A DNA stretch of 64,000 nt, from the NCBI RefSeq assembly GCF_015767265.1, contig NZ_JADPIB010000007.1, positions 72,307 to 136,306 on the forward strand, in the 5' to 3' direction. A program made the position numbers and the translations under genes. Positions within the stretch are counted from its first letter, which is position 1. Every line of letters begins with the position of its first letter. The stretch comes from Aureivirga marina. Its GTDB lineage: Bacteria > Bacteroidota > Bacteroidia > Flavobacteriales > Flavobacteriaceae. The notes under the pieces are model-generated. The model was not told where the DNA came from. It made no database searches and was given only the letters and a program-made list of their open reading frames with translations. Shown in pieces: positions 47,101 through 54,725 of this stretch.

Positions 47101-47548
47101 TTCCTACCGTAATTCCTCGTGAAATACTTCCATTCGTATTTAATCCGTCAAATGGTTTAAAAGTACTTTTTAATTTTCGAGGTTTTAAAACATAGCGTTG
47201 AGTTTCTTGAAAGCTTGAATTTGTAATATATTTCTTATCAAACTTTGCATATTTTCTAGTAAGAAAAGAAGGATATTTTTTGTAGACAACTTTAATATTT
47301 TTTGGAATAGAATCAGTTTTGAAAGTTAAAGTTGCAGTTTGAAAATCGATGTTATAAGCAGAAGTATCAATTTTTTGATTTTTTGCATTAAATACTTCAA
47401 AATACACAGGATTAATACTCACAGAATCTACTTTAATCTCTTTTTTTTGTAAAGAAATATGTTTGGTAGAATAATGTTGTAAAGTATCAATTTGTGCAAA
47501 AGTAATTTGGCAAAAAAATAGGAAAATTATGTAAAAGAAATACTTCAT
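44162..47548 (-). CDS. Large outer-membrane protein with SprA-like segment
   Basis: This 1128-residue protein has a signal peptide (ending TFAQ, about 19). The N-terminal 350 residues include NTNGSISRGITVGNNQD and KLSEKLTLRASISDSNIPLQ, found in a Bacteroidota family of large, uncharacterised outer-membrane proteins. YVNGRLLKRGENNDYVIDYN (about 298-317) resembles the EGVDYVVDY unit of SprA. The rest is a long series of aromatic beta strands expected of a large barrel, ending in QLRANF. A calcium-loop-like DYNGNGIKELNEFE lies near residue 815. Single gene. The function is unknown; a role in envelope or gliding is a guess. Confidence 0.72.
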   Translation of the reverse strand: MKYFFYIIFLFFCQITFAQIDTLQHYSTKHISLQKKEIKVDSVSINPVYFEVFNAKNQKIDTSAYNIDFQTATLTFKTDSIPKNIKVVYKKYPSFLTRKYAKFDKKYITNSSFQETQRYVLKPRKLKSTFKPFDGLNTNGSISRGITVGNNQDAVVNSNLDLQISGKLSEKLTLRASISDSNIPLQENGYTQQVNEFDRVFIELFTDNWKIKAGDVDLQNRESKFLNFSKKVSGISVDGIINGKRSETDFMVSGAVVKGQFTSYKFDGIEGNQGPYKLAGNFNETNLIIVAGSEKIYVNGRLLKRGENNDYVIDYNTAELTFTATYPITSSMRITAEYQYSDRNYTRFVTYNKVGHKRKDFSIQTYFYHEADAKNQPLQQNLTEEQKEILANAGNNTSEVFAPSAVPEAFSENKILYKKVLAGSEEIFEFSDNPEDELFRVTFTYIGNNQGSYAIESTIGIGKIYEYVGENQGDYLPVVRLIAPTKLQIVGVQSAINPTEKTAIQTELTFSNNDQNLFSDLDKNLDQGYAGDFNIKQTIFSKKYKLDVIGKFLHISENFKTIERFQSVEFNRDWNIPLIQGKQQMITGVLDFYNEKNKLQFTSEFLNFGTDYKGNKQSILGIINTKQWKLFSNGSYLTTDNTTIESNFLRFYSNSTFDLKKKWIGAKFSTENNEETEKQTKQLTNLSQKFVEYEASFGIGDSLNVFSEIGYRNRMTDSLHLQKLERVQNGETYFLKSQLINSKTSNLKLFVNYRKVNNVFIENEQSLNSRISYRQVFWKQLVTTNTIYETLSGTLPEQEFTYVEVEAGQGFYTWIDYNGNGIKELNEFEVAQFPDQATYLRVNLPSLKYLKTNQVKFSQSLQLNFSRWRQKSGIRKLLSHFHNQSFILIDNKREREGEQFHFNPFAIDEEDLLGLNFSFRNSLFFHRGQRNYSTTYNFTKSENKIFLSIDDVQNTITQHQIQFQHALTKFWVLDILGTLSENENHSRNFANRDYLIKTENIKPTISYVLNRNSHLDFSYEFQDKQNQIGEQEQLEQQNLGFSFAFSKATKYTVTGNFNYILNAYDGNNNTPVAYQILEGLQPGKNFTWGAIIQKKLTSYLDLNINYLGRKSEENKAIHTGTVQLRANF

Positions 47549-47609
47549 CGATGCAATAACGAAGAGTTGTGATTTTTAGTTTATTTTTTAACGAATTGAA
47601 ATGAAAAAC

Positions 47610-47653
47610 CCTTTAATTTAGCTCGATTTTTACATCAAAACATAAATTAAAGG
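47610..47653 (-). terminator. Possible weak terminator after gldC
   Basis: CCTTTAATTTA and TAAATTAAAGG are perfect complements separated by a 22-base loop, followed on the minus strand by a modest T content. It lies beyond the gldC stop. Confidence 0.4.
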
Positions 47654-47690
47654 ATTGTGCTTTTATAATTGAAATTCGAATTTTCTAAAA

Positions 47691-48029
47691 TTATTGTTTT
47701 TTCAATTCTAATTTTTCTGCAAAATAATCACAGAAATCGCGCATTGTATCGCTCATTTTTTGATCATCTGTTGCTCTTTGAAAAGTATTTGCCATAGAAA
47801 CTAAAGTTTGGTGAAAAAACTGTTTCATTTCATCAACAGGCATATCTTTTGTCCAAAGATCCATACGTAAAGTATCTTTTGCTTTATGATCCCAAACTGA
47901 AATCATTAAAGCTTTTGATTCTGCATCTTTAATTCCTCCATCTTCGGCTGTCCAATTGATTTCTTCTGGAATTTTATTTTCGTCTAATCCAACAGTGAAT
48001 TTAATATCTGATTTATGTATAACTCCCAT
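47691..48029 (-). CDS. gldC: Gliding motility protein GldC
   Basis: GldC is a cytoplasmic protein that improves gliding in Flavobacterium johnsoniae but is not essential there. The 112 residues show the family pattern: IKFTVGLDENKIPEEINWTAEDGG, ALMISVWDHKAKDTLRMDLWTKDMPVDEMK (signature WTAEDGG and LWTKDMPVDEM) and a helical C-terminus. Its ATG overlaps the last base of the gldB stop (TAATG), so it is translated from the gldB message, as in other flavobacteria. Confidence 0.93.
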   Translation of the reverse strand: MGVIHKSDIKFTVGLDENKIPEEINWTAEDGGIKDAESKALMISVWDHKAKDTLRMDLWTKDMPVDEMKQFFHQTLVSMANTFQRATDDQKMSDTMRDFCDYFAEKLELKKQ

Positions 48030-49000
48030 TATTTCTTAGGTTTATATTTCGATTTTTTAAAAATTTCTTCTTCGTTTGTTAAAAATAATTGCTGCAAAGT
48101 TACATCATTATTTTTCATATACGAACGAACAATTTGCCATCCTACCCATTCTCCAATTCTACCTGGAGAATCTCCATCTGTTTCTAAATAAAATTTTGAA
48201 AAAGGAGCTTCATTTATAAAGCGATTTGCAAGTTCGAAATCTGTGCTATACAATAATTTATTTTCAATGAAATATTTCCAAATTGAAGCTTCATTTGCTT
48301 CTGCCCAATCTAATTTTTCTTGTGAATATCCAATCTTTTGAGCATCTGTTTTGAATGGAGCAAATAATTCTACTGCATACATCATTTTACCTTTTGAAAC
48401 TAATTTCTCAATAAAAGTTCTGTTTTTTCGCATTGGATTTAAGCGTAAGGCAAATTCTTTTGCAACATCAACTGGGATTTGAGAAGCTTCAAAATTTTCT
48501 ACAATATAGCTTGGAACACCTTCATAAACTGGACTTTCTTTTCCTAAATAAATGTCTAAAGAAATAAATAAAAGACTATCAGCATAAATTACATTAGAAG
48601 TGTAATCAAATTCCGAAAAAGTTGTAATTACTTTTGGTGCTTTAAATTTTGGATAATAATATTTTACATGTTTAAAAAGTTCATTAATTTCTTTTTCTTG
48701 CTTTTCAATATTTGGAAAAACAGAATCTACTTCTTTAAATAAACTTTTATTTTGTTCCGAATTCATCTTATTTATATAAATAGAATCTGGAACTCTGTGA
48801 TCAAAGAAAATTGGAAATTCTGCTTTTAATTTTTCTAATCTTTCTTGATCTGGGATATCACTTTTTCCGTACATTTTCTTTTCAAAACGTACAATTTCTG
48901 TATCCATAGCAATGTTTGATACATCGACTTGATTTTTCTGTTTTTCTCCACAAGCAAAAAGTGCTAACAATAGGGTGAAGGCTACAAATTTTATTCTCAT
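48029..49000 (-). CDS. gldB: Gliding motility lipoprotein GldB
   Basis: GldB is an essential gliding lipoprotein, probably in the periplasm-facing outer membrane. The 323 residues have a lipobox (LFAC, Cys17), then MDTEIVRFEKKMYG, FPIFFDHRVPDS, a zinc-peptidase-like fold without recognised catalytic motif, and the C-terminal GDSPGRIGEWVGWQIVRSYMKNND. It is the first gene of gldB-gldC, divergent from nadE. Two -7 boxes overlap head to tail upstream. Confidence 0.93.
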   Translation of the reverse strand: MRIKFVAFTLLLALFACGEKQKNQVDVSNIAMDTEIVRFEKKMYGKSDIPDQERLEKLKAEFPIFFDHRVPDSIYINKMNSEQNKSLFKEVDSVFPNIEKQEKEINELFKHVKYYYPKFKAPKVITTFSEFDYTSNVIYADSLLFISLDIYLGKESPVYEGVPSYIVENFEASQIPVDVAKEFALRLNPMRKNRTFIEKLVSKGKMMYAVELFAPFKTDAQKIGYSQEKLDWAEANEASIWKYFIENKLLYSTDFELANRFINEAPFSKFYLETDGDSPGRIGEWVGWQIVRSYMKNNDVTLQQLFLTNEEEIFKKSKYKPKK

Positions 49001-49034
49001 TATATTTTATATATTTACCGCTTTAGTAAAACGC

Positions 49035-49050
49035 CAAAAATACAAAATTA
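49035..49050 (-). promoter_or_regulatory. Tandem -7 boxes upstream of gldB
   Basis: On the minus strand two adjacent octamers, TAATTTTG (49050-49043) and TATTTTTG (49042-49035), both match TAnnTTTG. The second would give a leader of about 30 bases. No clear -33 element is seen, and both lie immediately before nadE on the other strand. Confidence 0.5.
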
Positions 49051-49057
49051 GTTTAAG

Positions 49058-49846
49058 ATGAATTCTGAAAAAATAGTAGAACACATTGTTTCATGGTTAA
49101 AAGATTATGCTGAAAATACTGGAGTTAAAGGTTTTGTTGTTGGAATTTCAGGTGGAATTGATTCTGCTGTAACTTCTTCTTTATGTGCTTTGACTGGTTT
49201 TAATACGCTTTGTGTGGAAATGCCAATTCACCAAGAGCAAAGTCAAGTGAATAGAGCAAAAGAACATATTGAGAATTTAAAATCAAGATTTTCGAATGTT
49301 TCTAGTATAGAAGCAGATTTAACAGAAACATTTGAAACTTTTAAAAATGCGATGCCAACTGCTGAAAGTTCTCCTATTTTAGATTTAACTTTAGCAAATA
49401 CTCGTGCAAGAATTCGAATGACAACTTTATATTATTTTGCAGGAATGCATAGTTCTCTGGTTGCAGGAACTGGAAATAAAGTAGAAGATTTTGGTGTTGG
49501 ATTTTATACAAAATACGGAGATGGAGGTGTAGATGTCAGTCCAATTGCAGATTTGATGAAATCGGAAGTTTTTGCTTTAGCGAACGTATTAAATGTTCCA
49601 ATATCGATTCAAAATGCAAAACCAACAGACGGACTTTTTGGTGATGATAGAACTGATGAAGATCAAATTGGAGCAACATATGATGAATTAGAATGGGCAA
49701 TGAAAGCTGATGAAAATGGAAAAACTTTAGAAGATTTTGAAGGAAGGAAAAAAGAAGTTTTTAGAATTTTTAAAAATAGAAATCGAGCAAATAAACATAA
49801 AATGAATCCGATTCCAGTTTGCATGATTCCAGAAGAATATAAATAA
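49058..49846 (+). CDS. nadE: NAD+ synthase (ammonia-dependent)
   Basis: NadE amidates nicotinic acid adenine dinucleotide to NAD+. The 262 residues carry the ATP-pyrophosphatase P-loop SGGIDSAV (31-38), then NTRARIRMTTLYYFA, VAGTGNKVEDFGVGFYTKYGDGGVDVSPIADL (recognised by GTGNKVED and DGGVDVSPIAD) and KPTDGLFGDDRTDEDQIG. There is no glutaminase domain, so ammonia is the nitrogen donor. The divergent pairing with gldB is conserved in Flavobacterium. Confidence 0.95.
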   Translation: MNSEKIVEHIVSWLKDYAENTGVKGFVVGISGGIDSAVTSSLCALTGFNTLCVEMPIHQEQSQVNRAKEHIENLKSRFSNVSSIEADLTETFETFKNAMPTAESSPILDLTLANTRARIRMTTLYYFAGMHSSLVAGTGNKVEDFGVGFYTKYGDGGVDVSPIADLMKSEVFALANVLNVPISIQNAKPTDGLFGDDRTDEDQIGATYDELEWAMKADENGKTLEDFEGRKKEVFRIFKNRNRANKHKMNPIPVCMIPEEYK

Positions 49847-49860
49847 AGAATTAAATAAAT

Positions 49861-49905
49861 AAAAAATCCTACTTTTCAAGTTTTATGAAAGTAGGATTTT
49901 TTTTT
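49861..49905 (+). terminator. Terminator after nadE
   Basis: AAAAAATCCTACTTTC-like left arm (AAAAAATCCTACTTT) pairs with AAAGTAGGATTTTTT, loop about 14 bases, then a long T run. Confidence 0.88.
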
Positions 49906-49909
49906 GAAT

Positions 49910-50032
49910 TATGGCTTAGGGATTGAAACGGCATCCTTTTGCTGCTTGCAGATTTGCAGCAAAAGATATAGTGGAAAGCCCGACTTTTTCTATGAGTTTT
50001 GCGAAAGAGAAAAAGGAAGCTCCAAATAAAAA
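49910..50032. repeat. Two-hairpin intergenic element (REP-like or small RNA)
   Basis: After the nadE terminator lies a GC-richer stretch with two hairpins. The first has CTTTTGCTGC (49936-49945) and GCAGCAAAAG (49956-49965), a perfect ten-pair stem with a ten-base loop, flanked by TTAGGGATTGAAACGGCATC and GATATAGTGGAAAGCCCGAC. The second has CTTTTTCT (49984-49991) and AGAAAAAG (50008-50015). I recall near-identical flanks around variable hairpins in intergenic DNA of other Flavobacteriaceae, but this was not checked. No open frame of note lies inside. It may be a repeat element or a structured RNA; only one copy is in this window. Confidence 0.6.
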
Positions 50033-50095
50033 TTGAAAGGAAATTAAAATACTTCTATTATTTTTTCGTTACTTTGTATAACAAACTACTGGGTT

Positions 50096-51202
50096 ATGCT
50101 AAATAAATTCTTTTTATGGTGTTCTGGTGTAGATACAGAATTGCTCGAAAAATGTCCGAAGTCAGAAAAAATAAAATATTTTGGAATAGGTGGAACGGTC
50201 TTGTTTACTGCTATTATGGCAAGTATTTCTGGAGGTTTTTCATTATTTACGGTTTTTAAAAATTTATATGTTTCCATAGGATTTGGGGTTTTATGGGGAT
50301 TATTAATTTTTAATTTAGATCGATTTATTGTTTCTACATTAAAAAAACAAAATTCAAAATGGAAAGAATTTACACAGATTTTACCAAGAATAGTTTTAGC
50401 CGTTGTAATTGCAATTGTGATTGCAAAACCATTAGAATTAAAATTATTTGAGAAAGAAATAAATCAGATTTTACAAGAAGAAGAAAATCAAAAAGTTTTA
50501 CAACAAAAAGATATTATCGGACAACAATTTACGGAAGATATTAAGGAAAATAATGCGAAAATAGATTTATTAAAAGCTGAAATTTCGACGAAAAAAGCCG
50601 AAGTAGATTCACTTTATACAACATATATTACAGAAGCAGAAGGAAAAGCAGGGACGGGAAAATTAGGAAAAGGACCAGTATATAAAGAGAAAAGAGAAAA
50701 GCATGATTTTGCACAAAATGAATTGACATTATTGCAAAAAATAAATTCAGATAAGATTTTAGCTTTAGAAGAAGCAAATAAGAATTATAAATTATTGCAA
50801 ACAGAAAAAGAAGCAGCTGCATTGGCAGTTTTAAAAGAATCCGATGGTTTGTTACGAAGAATTAAAGCGATGGGAAAATTGGATTTTTTACCACAATTTT
50901 TCATAATGTTGCTTTTTATTATTGTAGAAACAGCTCCAATTATTACAAAATTTTTAACACCAAAAGGAATTTATGACTATCATTTTCAGAATGAAGAATC
51001 ACATGTGAAAAATTGGGCGGAACAAGAAGAAACGAAATTAGATCAGATGTTGAAATCTGCGAATCATATTAATAAAGTTGTGCATGAAAATGTTCGAAAA
51101 AATGAAGAATTGATTCGATATAAAACAGGGAAAGAATTAGAAGTTCAGAAATCACAAACAGAAGCATATTTACAAAAGCAAGGACAAGTATTTAAAATTT
51201 AA
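50096..51202 (+). CDS. DUF4407 membrane protein
   Basis: This 368-residue protein of the Bacteroidota-enriched DUF4407 family has helices at about 32-50, 58-80 and 97-113, then a long coiled coil (about 118-240) facing one side of the membrane, and a final helix (about 260-280; FFIMLLFIIVETAPIITKFL). The N-terminal FLWCSGVDTELLEKCPKSEKIKY is the family start. Its C-terminal tail is charged and helical. The function is unknown. It overlaps the convergent LysE gene by four bases. The promoter is probably near TTACTTTG, 20-30 bases upstream. Confidence 0.87.
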   Translation: MLNKFFLWCSGVDTELLEKCPKSEKIKYFGIGGTVLFTAIMASISGGFSLFTVFKNLYVSIGFGVLWGLLIFNLDRFIVSTLKKQNSKWKEFTQILPRIVLAVVIAIVIAKPLELKLFEKEINQILQEEENQKVLQQKDIIGQQFTEDIKENNAKIDLLKAEISTKKAEVDSLYTTYITEAEGKAGTGKLGKGPVYKEKREKHDFAQNELTLLQKINSDKILALEEANKNYKLLQTEKEAAALAVLKESDGLLRRIKAMGKLDFLPQFFIMLLFIIVETAPIITKFLTPKGIYDYHFQNEESHVKNWAEQEETKLDQMLKSANHINKVVHENVRKNEELIRYKTGKELEVQKSQTEAYLQKQGQVFKI

Positions 51203-51792
51203 TAGAAATAATTAAAAATACCAAACCCAATAATTAGAACACCACTTCCAATATTGATAAACTTTAAGATGGTTGGATTTGAAATTTTATTTAAATAATG
51301 TCCGCTTAAAAAAGCATAAGCAGTCATGGCGATTAAGGCAGCTATAGAAGAAGCGAGACCAAGTTGAAAAGATTCTTGAACATTCATAACATTTAATTCT
51401 TTTGCAAAAGAAAAATATGCTACAAAGCTTAAAGGATTAATTACAGCAAGTAAAAATGCACCAAGAACAGGATGCATTGTTCTTTTTTTACATTTAACAT
51501 ACGAACTAAGAATATTTGTTTTAATGGCTTTATAGGCAATCATAGAACCAAAAACAATAAGAATTGCAGAACTGACAATGTCTAAAATATCTTCATCCAA
51601 AGAAAGAGAATCTTCAAAAACTAAATTGATTGAATATGCAGCAAAAGTCATGGTGAAATTTGCAACCCAAACGCCTAAACATCCTAATAATGCTTTTTTT
51701 AAACCACCATTTAATCCGTAATTTATGATTAAAATTGCAACTGGACCAATGACAATAGAAACCATAAAAGCAAACATAAAAGCCTTTACCAT
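51199..51792 (-). CDS. LysE family exporter
   Basis: This is a six-helix amino acid or metabolite exporter of the LysE/RhtB superfamily (197 residues). MVSIVIGPVAILIINYGLNGGLKKALLGCLGVWVAN has the usual GP...I...GLxxGxKxxLxxxxG pattern (seen as IGPVAILIINYGLNGG and KKALLGCLGVW); NPLSFVAYFSF in the fifth helix is typical of TM segments holding the NP motif. The substrate is unknown. It stands alone, convergent with DUF4407 and upstream of cydAB in the same direction but 98 bases from it. Confidence 0.85.
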   Translation of the reverse strand: MVKAFMFAFMVSIVIGPVAILIINYGLNGGLKKALLGCLGVWVANFTMTFAAYSINLVFEDSLSLDEDILDIVSSAILIVFGSMIAYKAIKTNILSSYVKCKKRTMHPVLGAFLLAVINPLSFVAYFSFAKELNVMNVQESFQLGLASSIAALIAMTAYAFLSGHYLNKISNPTILKFINIGSGVLIIGFGIFNYFY

Positions 51793-51890
51793 ATTCTTTA
51801 AAAGTTTAGAAAGTTGATCTGTTATTTTAAAGTTAAAGAATATTTTAATTGATAATCAGGTGTTTATGAAAATTAAGTTTATTTTAATAT

Positions 51891-52967
51891 TTAGTGTTCT
51901 CCATAATTAATTCCGTCTAATTTCCCTTTAAAAATTCTGTATTGTACAAAAACATAAATCATTACTAGAATTACTCCAAAAATCCACCAATAACTTCCGA
52001 TTATTAATCCATATTCTGGAGCTGCACTATTGTAAATTGTCAATGGTTCGTGAATTGTATTAGAAGAAGGTAAAATTTCAGGAAACATTGCGATTGCTGT
52101 TGAGAAAAAAGAAGCGATGATAAATAAAGAAGAATAAATAAAACCTGTACTTTCTTTTTTAAAGCTTTTAACTCTAAAAAGCATTAGCATACTGATTAAA
52201 CTAATTAAAGGAATAATCCACAAAATAGGATTTTTATTAAAATTGTCAAATGGATTTTCTCTAACATAATGCCAAGTGATAATTCCAATAATAGTTAAAA
52301 AAACAACGCCAGAATTCCAATAAAGAATATAATTTTTTAGATTTTCTTTAAAAGAACAATTTGTTTTAAAAATAAGCCAATTTGCACCGTGAATAGTTAT
52401 AATTAAAAGAGAAATTAAACCTAATAAAAGTGTAAACCAATCAATAATTCCAAGAGATTCAGCATGTGGATTTAAAGTACTATTCCAAAGAGGAAGGAAA
52501 AAATAACTTTCATCATATTTTGCAACACCGTCAATGACACCACCAAGATTTACGCCGCGAACAACATTTCCAAGAGCCAATCCAAAAAAAAGCGCGAGTA
52601 ATAAACTAGAAACACCAAAAGCAGTATCCCAGATTTTATACCAAAGAACATTTTTAACTTGACCACGAAATTCCAATCCAATTGCTCTAAAAATCAAAAG
52701 CCAAAGAATCATGATTAATGGAAGATAAAAGCCACTAAAAGAAGAAGCGTAAACAAGTGGAAAAGCAAAGAATAGAACACCTCCAGAAGCGATTAGCCAA
52801 ACTTCATTTGCATCCCAAAAAGGACCAATAGCATTTTTCAGAATTTTTTTGTCTTTTTCATTTTTTGCAAAGAACAAATGAATAATTCCAACACCAAAAT
52901 CATAACCATCTAAGACAACATAAATGGCAAGCATACTAAGTAAAACGATATACCAAAATAATTCCAT
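51891..52967 (-). CDS. cydB: Cytochrome bd oxidase subunit II
   Basis: CydB is the second membrane subunit of the bd quinol oxidase, which reduces oxygen at high affinity and resists sulfide and cyanide better than haem-copper oxidases. The 358 residues begin MELFWYIVLLSMLAIYVVLDGYDFGVGI, the family start (YVVLDGYDFGVG seen), followed by IGPFWDANEVWLI and FYLPLIMILWLLIFRAIGLEFR. It lies 12 bases after cydA. No small CydX-like gene was found after it. Confidence 0.95.
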   Translation of the reverse strand: MELFWYIVLLSMLAIYVVLDGYDFGVGIIHLFFAKNEKDKKILKNAIGPFWDANEVWLIASGGVLFFAFPLVYASSFSGFYLPLIMILWLLIFRAIGLEFRGQVKNVLWYKIWDTAFGVSSLLLALFFGLALGNVVRGVNLGGVIDGVAKYDESYFFLPLWNSTLNPHAESLGIIDWFTLLLGLISLLIITIHGANWLIFKTNCSFKENLKNYILYWNSGVVFLTIIGIITWHYVRENPFDNFNKNPILWIIPLISLISMLMLFRVKSFKKESTGFIYSSLFIIASFFSTAIAMFPEILPSSNTIHEPLTIYNSAAPEYGLIIGSYWWIFGVILVMIYVFVQYRIFKGKLDGINYGEH

Positions 52968-52979
52968 AGTGATTTGATT

Positions 52980-54314
52980 TTAATTTGTGATTTTTTCTTG
53001 TTTTAATTCTTTGTAAACTATTTTTCCAACAAGCACTAAAAACAGCATTCCTAATAAAAGATATAAACCTATAAATCCGAGAAGAGTAAAAAGTGTATTT
53101 CCTGAAGAAACAGTTGGAGAAGTTCCATGTTGTGTTTCTAAAAGATTATAAACAAGCCAAGGTTGACGGCCTAATTCGGCTGTATACCAACCAGCAGTAT
53201 TTGCGATATAAGGAAAAGGCATGGAAAGAATTAAAATCCAAAGAAGCCATTTTCGATTTGGTAATTTCTTTTTCCAAAGATTTAAAAAAGAAAGAAACAT
53301 TATAAGAATAAAAATGGTTCCAAGACCGACCATAATATGATATGCATAATAAAGTCCAGGAACATTTGTTGGCCAAAGTTTTTTATCATATTCATTTAAT
53401 CCTTTGACTTCAGTTTCGAAGTTTTTATAAGTTAAGAAACTAAGAATTCCAGGAACTTTAATAACGTTATCAAGCTTTTGTTCTTGCATATTTGGTTGCC
53501 CAATTAACACAATAGAAGCACTTTGTTCTGTTTCAAAAACACCTTCCATTGCAGCAAAAGTAATTGGTTGATATTTGACAACATTTTTTGCAACCATATC
53601 ACCTGTAGGAACTGCAACTATAATTGTTGCAACAATTCCAAATTGTACGCCCATTCTAAGAAAGATTCTACCTAAAGAATGATTTTTGTTTTGAAGAACA
53701 TAGAAAGCGCCAATTCCAGCAACAACAAAAGACGAGGTAACCAAAGAAGCCATTTGATTGTGTAGATATGCAGGAAGTAGCCAAGGATTTGTAAAAAGAG
53801 CAGAGAAGTTATTCAAAACAAATTTTCCATTTTCTAAAATTTCATAGCCTACAGGATGTTGCATCCAAGCGTTTGTTGCAATGATAAACCATCCGCTGAG
53901 CCAAGAACCAAGAAAAACTAGAAATCCAGTAAGAAAATGTAGTTTTTGTCCAAGTAATTTTTCACCAAAAAGAAATAAACCAAGAAAAGAAGATTCTAGA
54001 AAGAATGAAAACATACCTTCCATGGCTAAAGTTTGCCCGATAACGCTCCCTGTTAATTCAGAAAATCTAGCCCAATTAGTTCCAAATTGAAATTCCATTG
54101 GAATTCCTGTAATAACACCCATTACAAAGTTCAGAGCGAAAATTTTCATCCAGAAATGTGCGGCTTTATTGTAATTTTCTTTTTTAGTTAAAAGAAATTT
54201 CCCTTTAAAAAAAACAATGATTAATGATAAACCCATTGTTAATTGTGGAAACAAATAATGGAAAGTGATTGTAAATGCAAATTGCATACGATCATAAAAA
54301 ATCATATCCTCCAT
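52980..54314 (-). CDS. cydA: Cytochrome bd oxidase subunit I
   Basis: CydA binds all three haems and the quinol. The protein is 444 residues from ATG 54314 (MEDMIFYDRMQFAFT); a longer frame reaching 54392 has no conserved N-terminus. H19 (TFHYLFPQ) is the haem b595/d ligand; GRQPWLVYNLLETQHGTSP and the Q-loop region are present, but the Q-loop is short, so it is the CIO-like short form rather than the E. coli long form (522 residues). A -7 box is not obvious upstream. Operon with cydB. Confidence 0.94.
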   Translation of the reverse strand: MEDMIFYDRMQFAFTITFHYLFPQLTMGLSLIIVFFKGKFLLTKKENYNKAAHFWMKIFALNFVMGVITGIPMEFQFGTNWARFSELTGSVIGQTLAMEGMFSFFLESSFLGLFLFGEKLLGQKLHFLTGFLVFLGSWLSGWFIIATNAWMQHPVGYEILENGKFVLNNFSALFTNPWLLPAYLHNQMASLVTSSFVVAGIGAFYVLQNKNHSLGRIFLRMGVQFGIVATIIVAVPTGDMVAKNVVKYQPITFAAMEGVFETEQSASIVLIGQPNMQEQKLDNVIKVPGILSFLTYKNFETEVKGLNEYDKKLWPTNVPGLYYAYHIMVGLGTIFILIMFLSFLNLWKKKLPNRKWLLWILILSMPFPYIANTAGWYTAELGRQPWLVYNLLETQHGTSPTVSSGNTLFTLLGFIGLYLLLGMLFLVLVGKIVYKELKQEKITN

Positions 54315-54390
54315 AATGAAAAGTTTTAATATGATGATTTTTATGCCTTTTATAGAGAGTAGAAATGGAGGAGTTGAAAAGAAAAAGAGC

Positions 54391-54430
54391 ATAAAAAAAT
54401 ACTATCACTAAGATAAGTAATAGTATTTTA
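54391..54430 (-). terminator. Terminator after the HMA protein gene
   Basis: AAAAAATACTAT and ATAGTATTTT arms, 14-base loop, T residues on the minus strand. It ends the HMA-rhodanese-persulfide transcript and insulates cydA. Confidence 0.75.
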
Positions 54431-54454
54431 TATTTAAAACTATTTTTTTGAAAA

Positions 54455-54724
54455 TTAGCTGCTTACTTTTCCAACAGCACAACTCACAAAAGATTTCGTT
54501 TTGTGAACGAATGTATTTTCCATTCCTTCTGCTGGATAACCGATTTGTGCTAATTTTTCCTTTACAGAGTTTAAAATTTCATCATTAGAAACATCTACAG
54601 AAACTTCTGAAGTTTCTACATTTACTTCTACATTTGAAACTCCGTCTAATTCATTTATTTTTTTGATGATTGAATTTGCACAACCACCACATTTTAAATT
54701 ATTTATTTTAATAGTTTGCGTCAT
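54455..54724 (-). CDS. Heavy-metal-associated domain protein
   Basis: This 89-residue cytoplasmic protein has an HMA fold: IKINNLKCGGCANSIIKKINEL supplies the metal site CGGC (residues 12-15), then VEVNVETSEVSVDV and a helix. A C-terminal tail adds a third cysteine (KSFVSCAVGKVSS). It looks like a copper or other soft-metal chaperone, but the tail cysteine is unusual for CopZ. It starts one base after the stop of the rhodanese lipoprotein gene and so is coupled to it. Confidence 0.85.
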   Translation of the reverse strand: MTQTIKINNLKCGGCANSIIKKINELDGVSNVEVNVETSEVSVDVSNDEILNSVKEKLAQIGYPAEGMENTFVHKTKSFVSCAVGKVSS

Positions 54725-54725
54725 T

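Noticed and set aside
49910-50032. tRNA or CRISPR-like interpretation of the hairpin element
   Set aside because: No cloverleaf, no T-arm motif and no repeated spacer units; only two unrelated hairpins.
53093-53305. Plus-strand frames opposite cydA, including a Lys-rich 70-residue frame
   Set aside because: cydA is conserved on the other strand over this stretch and the frames have low-complexity composition expected of antisense AT-rich DNA.
54315-54392. Longer cydA start with a hydrophobic 26-residue extension
   Set aside because: Homologues begin at MxDxxFYDRxQFAFT; the extension has no conservation and His19 is only at the usual position from the shorter start.
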